DNA from: Vibrio sp. ES.051
GTDB lineage: Bacteria; Pseudomonadota; Gammaproteobacteria; Enterobacterales; Vibrionaceae
Assembly: GCF_002563795.1 (NCBI RefSeq)
Contig: NZ_PDJL01000003.1
Location: 62,001-126,000, forward strand
Length of the DNA stretch: 64,000 nucleotides
Direction: 5' to 3'
The translations under genes were made by a program, and so were the position numbers. Below, piece by piece: positions 37,229-45,009 of this stretch. Below the pieces are notes generated by a model. That model was given only the letters and a program-made list of their open reading frames with translations. It was not told where the DNA came from and ran no database searches. Numbering within the stretch: the first letter of the stretch is position 1; each line of letters begins with the position of its first letter.

Positions 37229-39685
37229 TTACTGAGCTTGAAGCGCTTCTTGCTTGTCCCCCGTCATGACGAAGTGAAGCTCGCCACCTGCTTTGATTTC
37301 GCTGTGTTTGAAGGTGAAGTTTGCATCCAGCGGTCTGCCGTTGATGGTTACGGACTTCACGTATTTGTTGTGTGGGCTATTGTTGTCTGCGATGACGTTG
37401 AACTCGCCGCCTTCCACTGGAATGGTGATTTCATCAAACATAGGGCGACCGATGGTGTACATCGGATCCGCAGGCGTCACTTGGTAGAAGCCCATTGCCG
37501 ACATCAAGTACCAAGAGCTCATCTGACCTACGTCTTCGTTACCAATCAAACCGGTTGGCTCGCTGGTGTACATCTCTGACATGATGCGGTCTAGGTACTC
37601 TTGCGCTTTCCATGGCTCATCCGTTAGCGCGTATAGGTAAGGAATGTGGTGCGATGGCTCGTTACCGTGCATGTACTGACCGATGTAACCCGTTAGGTCT
37701 GGCAGCTCTTCACCTGTGTTTGAAGAACGTGCATTGAATAGCTCGTCCAAGTCTTCACGGAAGGCTTTTTCTGGCGTGGTGTCTTTACCTTGCGCCAAGT
37801 CTGCTTGGTAGATTTCTTGTTTCAGACGGCTGAAATCGTGCATTGGTTGGAACTTCCATTGCCACGCATTACCCTCTGTGTAGGCAAACTCGTCCACGTA
37901 GTAAGGGTCGAATGGTAGCAGTGGGCATTTCTCTTTCATCACGCCTGAGCCTTCTGGCCACTCAACCATTTCACACTCGTCCAAACGATCTTCATCAGCG
38001 GGTTGGTTGAACTCCAATGGCGGTTTGTTTGGTGATGAGCTGAGTGGGTGGTTTTTCGGACGTAAGAAGCCAGTCTCTGCATCCCAATGGTTAAGCCAGT
38101 TATCGGCACGAGTCATAAACTCTTCTTGCAGTTTTACATCGCCAGCCATGCGCGCGATTTCTGCCATTGCCCAGTCGCCGTATGCAAACTCAAGCGTGTA
38201 AGACGCACTGTTCCAGTAGCCGTGATGAACAAAACCGTTTTCTTCGTACACCTTCACTTGCACAACGTTTGCTGCGCCAATGTTGTTGTCTTCAGTCCAA
38301 TCTGGGAATTCAGAAGCCTCGTGGTAACGCACGGTAAACTCAGCCGCTTCTTTGGCAAGTTGTGGGTCGATGTCTAACCCTTTTGCCATCGCGTCAGCAA
38401 TGATAGAAACCGCAGGGAAGCCGATCATAGTGCCCGTGTAATGGCTGTGCAGTTCCCATTTCGGCAGAATGCCACCGTCTTCGTATTTACGAATCAGGTC
38501 GTTGGCAAACTCTTCGGCACGTTGTGGGTCGATGATGGTTTTCAGTGGATGCGCTGCGCGGAAGGTATCCCACATGGAGTACACAGAGTAGTTTGGTGTG
38601 TCACCTGCGTCTTTTTGAATGCGAGTACGCATCGCAGGGTATTGACCGTCGACATCTTGGAAAATCATTGGCGCGATAGATGCGTGGTAAAGCGCAGTGT
38701 AGAAGATCTCTTTCTGATCTTCCGTGCCGCCAGATACCATCATGCGGCTAAGCTCTTGGTGCCATGCGTCGTTGGCTTGAGCGCGCGCGGTATCAAATGA
38801 CACGTCTTTCGCTTCTGCTTCTCGGTTTTTCTCAGCGCCTTCTGTCCCTGTCGGTGAAAGACCAACTTGGATTTCCAGCGGTGTTGATGACGGTGCGAAC
38901 TCTAGGTAAGCAATGGTTTTCAGCGCATCGATGTTGTCGTTGTTTACATCGATTTCGGTTTCTGCGCCGTCAACCAAAGCAATGGCTTTGACGATAGGTT
39001 GGTTGAAGGTGGCGTAGAAGTACACGTGTTGGTTGTTCGCCCAGCCGTTCGAGCTACGTAAACCGCGGATGGTGTAAGCGTCGATGAATTCTAACCCCCC
39101 CTTCATGGTGCGGTTGTTGAAGTGACCTTTGTTGAGGGTGTGGTCTAGGTCGAATTTGATGTGTGGCGAGGTGCCTTCTTTGAAGGTGTAACGGTGGAAG
39201 CCAACACGTTGGGTCGTGGTTAGCTCGGCTTTGATTTCGCCTTTGTTCAGTTCAACCGCGTAGTAGCCCGCTCCTGCGGTTTCGTTGTCTTTATCGAACG
39301 TGTTGAAAACGGCGTTTTCTTTTTTGGTAAATGGCAGAACTAAGATGTCACCAAGGTCGGTAATGCCTGTACCAGAAAGATGAGTGTGGGAGAAGCCATA
39401 TACTGGGATTTCAGTCAGCTTACCGTGGTCGAAGTAACCTGCGGCAGAGCCCCAGCCTTCCATTTCGGTATCAGGAGAAAGTTGTACCAAACCGTAAGGT
39501 ACAACCGCGCCCGGGTAGGTGTGACCGTCTGCGCCCGTACCAATCAATGGATTGACGTGTTGGGTCAAAGTCGTGTCGAGGGATGGATTGCCAGAGTTGC
39601 TGTTGTCGTCATCGCTGTTACACCCAGTAAGACCAAGCATGGCAGCGAGAATAGCGGTAGAGATAAGGATTCTTTTTAGTTTCAT
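37229..39685 (-). CDS. GH92 alpha-mannosidase lipoprotein 2
   Basis: 818 residues, GH92 paralogue. Lipobox LTGC (Cys22), Asn at +2. Signatures: TGADGHTYPGAVVPYGLVQL, GFSHTHLSGTGITDLGD, MWDTFRAAHPLKTI, YTEGNAWQWKF, HGNEPSHHIPYLY, GNEDVGQMSSWYLMSAMGFY. Note MSSW where the others have MSAW. The C-terminus GGELHFVMTGDKQEALQAQ is near-identical to its neighbours, pointing to tandem duplication. Confidence 0.9.
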   Translation of the reverse strand: MKLKRILISTAILAAMLGLTGCNSDDDNSNSGNPSLDTTLTQHVNPLIGTGADGHTYPGAVVPYGLVQLSPDTEMEGWGSAAGYFDHGKLTEIPVYGFSHTHLSGTGITDLGDILVLPFTKKENAVFNTFDKDNETAGAGYYAVELNKGEIKAELTTTQRVGFHRYTFKEGTSPHIKFDLDHTLNKGHFNNRTMKGGLEFIDAYTIRGLRSSNGWANNQHVYFYATFNQPIVKAIALVDGAETEIDVNNDNIDALKTIAYLEFAPSSTPLEIQVGLSPTGTEGAEKNREAEAKDVSFDTARAQANDAWHQELSRMMVSGGTEDQKEIFYTALYHASIAPMIFQDVDGQYPAMRTRIQKDAGDTPNYSVYSMWDTFRAAHPLKTIIDPQRAEEFANDLIRKYEDGGILPKWELHSHYTGTMIGFPAVSIIADAMAKGLDIDPQLAKEAAEFTVRYHEASEFPDWTEDNNIGAANVVQVKVYEENGFVHHGYWNSASYTLEFAYGDWAMAEIARMAGDVKLQEEFMTRADNWLNHWDAETGFLRPKNHPLSSSPNKPPLEFNQPADEDRLDECEMVEWPEGSGVMKEKCPLLPFDPYYVDEFAYTEGNAWQWKFQPMHDFSRLKQEIYQADLAQGKDTTPEKAFREDLDELFNARSSNTGEELPDLTGYIGQYMHGNEPSHHIPYLYALTDEPWKAQEYLDRIMSEMYTSEPTGLIGNEDVGQMSSWYLMSAMGFYQVTPADPMYTIGRPMFDEITIPVEGGEFNVIADNNSPHNKYVKSVTINGRPLDANFTFKHSEIKAGGELHFVMTGDKQEALQAQ

Positions 39686-39715
39686 TTTTATGGTTCCACT
39701 GAAGTGAAGTTTTTT

Positions 39716-39736
39716 AGGGGGCTAGGTGCCCCCTTT
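39716..39736 (-). repeat. Weak G/C-rich intergenic repeat, GH92 genes 3/2
   Basis: A GGGC...GCCC inverted element (about 39719-39731) lies between GH92 genes 3 and 2. It is shorter than the hairpins in the other junctions. Confidence 0.4.
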
Positions 39737-39757
39737 CGTTATTTGGATAGGTATCGG

Positions 39758-42463
39758 TTACTGCACTTTCATCGCTTCAGATTTGTCTGAAGTCATAACG
39801 AAATGCAGCTCACCACCGTCTTTCAAATCGCTGTGCGCGAAGCTGAAGTTGTCACTCAATTGTTTGCCGTTGATGGTCACCGACTTCACGTAGATGCTCT
39901 CTTGGCTGTTGTTTTCTGAGGTGATGGTGAATTTACCGTCCGCGACTGGAATCACGGCTTTGTCGAACAGAGGACGACCGATGGTGTAGCTTGCTTCGCC
40001 CGGTGTGACTTGGTAGAAGCCCAATGCAGACATCACGTACCACGCCGACATCTGACCGACGTCTTCGTTGCCAATCAGACCTTCATGCGTTGGGTGGTAG
40101 AACTCGTTCATCGCTTGGTCGACGATTTCTTGTGTCTTCCAAGGTTCTGCCGTCCAGTTGTATAGGTAAGGCACGTGGTGATCAGGCTCGTTACCCATCA
40201 CGAACTGACCAATGTAGCCAGACATATCGTGTGATTGACTGGTATCAGCGTTGGGGTCGGCATTAAACAGAGCGTTCAGGTTGGCTAGGAATGCCGTTTT
40301 TCCTTGTTCGGTAACGTCTTCAGGAAGTGAGAAGTCAGTACGGTCGATGTGTTCACCGCCCATCACATTAGCAAGACCGTTCAAGTTGTGCGGTGCAAAC
40401 CATGTCCATTGCCATGTGTTGCCTTCGGTGAAGTCTTCACCTCGGTGCTCGGCGCGGTAAGGCCAGAACACGTCACTTTCGTTGAGTGCTTTGCGGTCTT
40501 TACATGCGTTGTAATCCATACCACCTGGGATAGACAACGCCATGTTCTCGTCCAAACAGTCTGCTTTCAGGTTGTTTGCCCAAACCTTTCTGCCACTGTT
40601 CATGTAAGCCGGACGCATAAATCCCGTTGCACCCAATGCGTTGCCTTTGGTGTCTTGCAACTTGCCGTATTGTTCTGGGTTGTAATCGAAGTAGTTTTTG
40701 AACGATTCAGAACGTGCCATGTAGCGGTCGTACTGCTGGTCGTTGCCCGCAAGTTTGGCAATTTGGGCGATACACCAGTCGTAGTAAGCATTCTCAAGAC
40801 CGTAAGAAACCGACTCGTTGACTAACTCGTCGTATTTGTCGATTTTCAAACCTTCTACGTAACCCGGTTTGTCACCTGAACCTGGTGACCATTTGATGTT
40901 AGCTGGGATGAAACCAACATCTTCTTGGTAGTAGTTGTGACGCGTCATGACCGTGAAGCGCTTGTCGCCGCTCCAAGCGTTTTGGTAAGGTACCCAGCTT
41001 TCGATTTTATTTAGATTGAAATTCACTGTGTCATCGGCGGCTTTTAATGCCAAATCAAATTCCGCTATCGTGAACGCTTCTGGATGTTTAACCATGATGT
41101 CAGCAATCACCGAAACTGCTGGGTGACCGACCATTTCGCCGGTGTAATCCGAGTGCAGTTCCCATTTTGGCAGCACGCCGCCCGTTTGGTATTTGTTCAA
41201 TAGATCGCGTGTGTGTTCAATCGCACGGTCTTTATCGATGATAGTTTTCAGCGGGTGTGCGGCGCGGAAGGTATCCCACATTGAGTACACCGAGTAATTC
41301 ACTAAGCCATCTTCCGCTTGGTGCACTTTGCCATCCATTCCGCGGTATTTGCCATCCACATCTTGGTATAGGAATGGGGCAACAAACGTACGGTAGAGCG
41401 AGGTATAGAACATGGTTTTGTCGGCTTTGTTGCCACCTTCCAGTTCAAACTCGCCAAGGATGTTTTCCCAAGCCACTCGGTTTTGTTGTACGACGTTATC
41501 GAAATCCCAGCCGTTGGTGTCCGCTTCTAGGTTTTTCAGTGCGCCGTCAACGCCAGTACCAGAAACCGCCACTTTGACCACCAATGGCTCGTCGCTCTTA
41601 CCAAAGTTCAGATGGGTCAGGACATCGTTTGCGCGCTTTGCCAAACGTTCTGGGTTAGGCTCTGGTTCGTCCGGCATTGGCTTATGCTCAGCGTAGCCGC
41701 GGTAATCTTCCAAGCCGACTTCGGTGGCATCGGTTGGAGTCAGTTTGCTTTCAGAAGCCAGCTTGGTGTACAGGGTCTCTTCAATGATTGGTTCAGAGAA
41801 TTCTGCCGCGAAGAAGACGGTTTGCCATTGACCCCATTCGTTTGAGGTGCGCGCGCCTACGACAGTGGTGTCGTTAACGCGTTTGTAGTAAATGCTGCGA
41901 GAGTGGTTGCCGTATTGCTCCAACAGTTCGTGTTGAAGATCGATGCGCACTTTGCGGTCTTCACCCGGTTTGAAGGTGTAACGTTGGAAGGCCACGCGGT
42001 CGGTTGCCGACAGTTCAGCTTTTACGCCGGTTTCTACAAGGTCAACCGAGTAGTAACCAACTTCTGCCACTTCCGAGCTTTTATCCATGGTCACGGCGTC
42101 AGTATTAAAGCCTGTATATGGCAAGAAGGCGAAGTCGTTTAGGTCGCCTTTACCTGCGCCAGAAATGTGGGTCATTGAGAAGCCAGAAAGCAGGCTGTGC
42201 ACTGGATCGTATTCAACAGGCGAGCCTTTGCCATTCCAACCGTTTGGATCGAAGTTATCTGGTGAAGGTTGAATCATACCTTCTGGCATGACTGGAGATG
42301 GGTTAACGTTGCCAAGACCTTTAGTACCGATCAAGGTATCAACGAACTCCAAAGTTGGGGTAGAGATAACCGGAGTTTCTGGATCAGAGTCGCTGCCACA
42401 ACCAGCAAGACCAAGCATGGCGGTTAACACTGCGGTAGAGAGTAGGGTTCTTTTTAGTTTCAT
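39758..42463 (-). CDS. GH92 alpha-mannosidase lipoprotein 3
   Basis: About 901 residues from the preferred start (MKLKRTLLSTAVLTAMLGLA, lipobox LAGC with Gly at +2). An upstream frame reaches 42493, but the MKLKR start matches genes 2 and 5. Signatures: GFSMTHISGAGKGDLND in place of HTHLSGTG, MWDTFRAAHPLKTI, FTEGNTWQWTW, MGNEPDHHVPYLYNW, GNEDVGQMSAWYVMSALGFY. It carries insertions relative to 1, 2 and 4 and SMTHISGAG and GNEPD variants, suggesting a different substrate position. Confidence 0.9.
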   Translation of the reverse strand: MKLKRTLLSTAVLTAMLGLAGCGSDSDPETPVISTPTLEFVDTLIGTKGLGNVNPSPVMPEGMIQPSPDNFDPNGWNGKGSPVEYDPVHSLLSGFSMTHISGAGKGDLNDFAFLPYTGFNTDAVTMDKSSEVAEVGYYSVDLVETGVKAELSATDRVAFQRYTFKPGEDRKVRIDLQHELLEQYGNHSRSIYYKRVNDTTVVGARTSNEWGQWQTVFFAAEFSEPIIEETLYTKLASESKLTPTDATEVGLEDYRGYAEHKPMPDEPEPNPERLAKRANDVLTHLNFGKSDEPLVVKVAVSGTGVDGALKNLEADTNGWDFDNVVQQNRVAWENILGEFELEGGNKADKTMFYTSLYRTFVAPFLYQDVDGKYRGMDGKVHQAEDGLVNYSVYSMWDTFRAAHPLKTIIDKDRAIEHTRDLLNKYQTGGVLPKWELHSDYTGEMVGHPAVSVIADIMVKHPEAFTIAEFDLALKAADDTVNFNLNKIESWVPYQNAWSGDKRFTVMTRHNYYQEDVGFIPANIKWSPGSGDKPGYVEGLKIDKYDELVNESVSYGLENAYYDWCIAQIAKLAGNDQQYDRYMARSESFKNYFDYNPEQYGKLQDTKGNALGATGFMRPAYMNSGRKVWANNLKADCLDENMALSIPGGMDYNACKDRKALNESDVFWPYRAEHRGEDFTEGNTWQWTWFAPHNLNGLANVMGGEHIDRTDFSLPEDVTEQGKTAFLANLNALFNADPNADTSQSHDMSGYIGQFVMGNEPDHHVPYLYNWTAEPWKTQEIVDQAMNEFYHPTHEGLIGNEDVGQMSAWYVMSALGFYQVTPGEASYTIGRPLFDKAVIPVADGKFTITSENNSQESIYVKSVTINGKQLSDNFSFAHSDLKDGGELHFVMTSDKSEAMKVQ

Positions 42464-42484
42464 TGTTTTTATTCCACGAGAAAA

Positions 42485-42503
42485 GGGGGACACGAGGTCC
42501 CCT
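42485..42503 (-). repeat. Intergenic hairpin, GH92 genes 4/3
   Basis: GGGGA/TCCCC stem with a seven-base loop in the junction between GH92 genes 4 and 3. Confidence 0.65.
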
Positions 42504-42511
42504 CAAAATCA

Positions 42512-44938
42512 TTATTCGCCTAGGTTGGCTTGCATTGCTTCAGACTTATCAGCCGTCATCACGAAGTGCAGTTCGCCGCCTGCTTTGAATTCGTGGTACT
42601 GGAAGGTGTTGTACACGTCCAGAGGCTTACCGTTGATGGTCACTTCTTTGATGTAGATGTTGTCTGGACCGTTGTTCTCAGCCGTTACCGTGAAGGCGCC
42701 AGAGCCAATGTCTACCGTCGCTTTGTCGAAGATTGGACGACCGATGCTGTAGGTTGGATCGGTTGGCGAGATTTGGTAGAAGCCCAGTGCCGACATCAAG
42801 TACCACGCCGACATTTGACCGACGTCTTCGTTGCCGATGATGCCGTCTGGCGTCGGTTTGTAGAACTTATCGTAAACTTGGTCTAGGTATTCCTGCGCCT
42901 TGTAAGACTCTTCAGTACGGTTATACAAGTAGATTACGTGGTGCGAAGGCTCGTTACCGTGAATGTACTGACCGATGTAGCCTGTCATGTCTTGATGCAC
43001 TTCACCGCCGTTTGGATCGGCGGTAAATAGGTTGTTCAGCTTGTCATTCAGACCTTGAGTGCCGCCCATGATTTCAGTCAGCTTGTCCAAGTCTTGCATG
43101 AATGCCCATTGCCACTGCCACGCGTTACCTTCGGTGTAGTAGAAAGCGTCAGACTTGTATGGGTCGAAGTCAGTTGAAGCGTATTTCAGCGCACATGGGG
43201 CGCCTTCTTTGAGTTCCGTCGGTACGAAGAAGCCTGTGCCGTCTGCGTTACCTGCTTCTGCATCCCAGTGTTTTAGAGAGTTGTAAGAACGTGCTTTGAA
43301 CTCTTCATACGCGTCCATATCACCAGCGGCTTTCGCCATTTCAGCAATTGTCCAATCGTAGAATGAGAATTCCAACGAGTACGACACTGAGTTCCAGTTC
43401 GGGTAACGAACACACTGTTCCTTCTCGTGGTAGTTCAACTGACCTGCCATGAGTGAGCTTAGGATGTCGTCATGAATTTGTGGGTACTCATACGGTGTGT
43501 AACGCGCTGATTTCACCGATGCGGTGTACGCTTGTTCGGCGTCAATCAAGCCTTTACTTACCGCATCGCCAAGAATTGCCGCCGAAGGGTAGCCGATCAT
43601 AGTCCCCGTTTCTGAGCCGTGACCTTCCCATTTTGGTAATAGACCAAACTCGTCGTTAGATTTACGAATCAGGTCTTTGACGTAAAGCGTGGCTTGATCT
43701 GGGTCGATGATAGTCCACATTGGGTGAACCGCGCGGAACGTATCCCACGTTGAGTAGATAGAGTAGTTTGGTGTGTCGCCGTCTTTCAGTGTACGTATAG
43801 TGCCAAGCATATCCACGTATTGACCATCCACATCGTAGAACTCAATTGGCGCGATCATCATGTGGTACATGCCCGTGTAGAAATTGGTTTTCTCTGCGTC
43901 TGTGCCGCCTTCTACTTTGATTTTCGCTAGCTTCTCAGCCCACGCGTATTCTGCGTCTTCTTTTACTTTTGCTAGGTCAAAACTTGGCGCTTCCGCTTCT
44001 AAGTTTTTCTGTGCGCCTTGCCAGTTAACAGGAGAGATACCCACACGGATTTCAATTGGCTCTTCACCTGCGCCGAAGTTTAGGTAAGCGGTCAGGTCAT
44101 CGCCTGAGTAAACTGCACCATTACGCATTTCGCGCGTTGGCTCTAGGTCTTGTTCACCCAAAAGTGCTTTCGCGATGGGTTGGTTGAGTTTCGCGTAGAA
44201 GAAGATGTCTTGACCTTGGTGATCTTGCCCTTGGAACCAACCTGTTGATGTTTTACGACCGCGAATGGTGTATTCATCCACCACTTCTACTTTGTTCTTC
44301 AAAGATTTGCCGTTGTTGTTCATTAGGGTATGACCCAAATCGAACTTCACGTTGCGGTCCGCGCCGTCAGCAAAGGTGTATTTGTGCAAACCAACGCGTT
44401 TGGTTGCGCTCAGCTCCACTTCAATTTGACCTTGGTTAAGCTTGGTTTTGTAGTAGCCCGCGCTTGCTTCTTCATTGGCTTTATCGAAGGAGTTCAGTTG
44501 TGTGTTCGCCATGTCTGCGTATGGCAGAACCAAGACGTCGCCTAAGTCCGTTGCGCCTGTACCAGAAAGGTGAGTATGAGAGAAACCATACAACGGGACG
44601 TCTGTATGCATCACTTCGCCTGTTTCGTAGTTAGATGGATCCCAGTAGCCAGAAGCCGAGTGCCAAGGGTTAAGACCGGATTCGTGGTCTGTGCTCGATC
44701 CGATGAAGGTATCTGGAGAAAGTTGAACCATACCTGCTGGTATCGTCGCGCCCGGAAAAGTGTGACCAGAAGCTGCTGTGCCGATCATAGGATCGACGTA
44801 TTTCAACACCGCGAGATCAACAATTGGATCGCCCGGCAGTGAAGAGGAAGAATCGTTGTCGTTGTTACAACCAGCAAGGCCACCAGTCAAACCAACCAAG
44901 ATAGCCAAAGAGATAAGATTACGTTTAAACATGTGCAT
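42512..44938 (-). CDS. GH92 alpha-mannosidase lipoprotein 4
   Basis: 808 residues. Signal MFKRNLISLAILVGLTGGLA with lipobox LAGC and Asn at +2. An ATG at 44932 is an alternative start. Signatures: TAASGHTFPGATIPAGMVQL, GFSHTHLSGTGATDLGD, TWDTFRAVHPMWTI, YTEGNAWQWQWAFMQD, HGNEPSHHVIYLYNR, GNEDVGQMSAWYLMSALGFY. The HPMWTI and HHVIYLYNRTEESYK positions differ from the neighbours, which read HPLKTI and PYLYNWTAEPWK. Confidence 0.9.
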   Translation of the reverse strand: MHMFKRNLISLAILVGLTGGLAGCNNDNDSSSSLPGDPIVDLAVLKYVDPMIGTAASGHTFPGATIPAGMVQLSPDTFIGSSTDHESGLNPWHSASGYWDPSNYETGEVMHTDVPLYGFSHTHLSGTGATDLGDVLVLPYADMANTQLNSFDKANEEASAGYYKTKLNQGQIEVELSATKRVGLHKYTFADGADRNVKFDLGHTLMNNNGKSLKNKVEVVDEYTIRGRKTSTGWFQGQDHQGQDIFFYAKLNQPIAKALLGEQDLEPTREMRNGAVYSGDDLTAYLNFGAGEEPIEIRVGISPVNWQGAQKNLEAEAPSFDLAKVKEDAEYAWAEKLAKIKVEGGTDAEKTNFYTGMYHMMIAPIEFYDVDGQYVDMLGTIRTLKDGDTPNYSIYSTWDTFRAVHPMWTIIDPDQATLYVKDLIRKSNDEFGLLPKWEGHGSETGTMIGYPSAAILGDAVSKGLIDAEQAYTASVKSARYTPYEYPQIHDDILSSLMAGQLNYHEKEQCVRYPNWNSVSYSLEFSFYDWTIAEMAKAAGDMDAYEEFKARSYNSLKHWDAEAGNADGTGFFVPTELKEGAPCALKYASTDFDPYKSDAFYYTEGNAWQWQWAFMQDLDKLTEIMGGTQGLNDKLNNLFTADPNGGEVHQDMTGYIGQYIHGNEPSHHVIYLYNRTEESYKAQEYLDQVYDKFYKPTPDGIIGNEDVGQMSAWYLMSALGFYQISPTDPTYSIGRPIFDKATVDIGSGAFTVTAENNGPDNIYIKEVTINGKPLDVYNTFQYHEFKAGGELHFVMTADKSEAMQANLGE

Positions 44939-44968
44939 ACCGATTTTTGTTATTGCTTGTAGGGATGC

Positions 44969-44988
44969 CGGGGGTGTGCTTCCCCCCG
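44969..44988 (-). repeat. Intergenic hairpin, GH92 genes 5/4
   Basis: CGGGGG/CCCCCG stem (44969-44974, 44983-44988) in the 71-base junction between GH92 genes 5 and 4. Confidence 0.7.
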
Positions 44989-45009
44989 ACTGAGAGGTAA
45001 ATATTGGGA

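Noticed and set aside
41500..41700. CRISPR or other regular repeat array
   Set aside because: Similarity across 34-48 kb comes from paralogous GH92 coding sequence, not from short spaced repeats; none are seen elsewhere.
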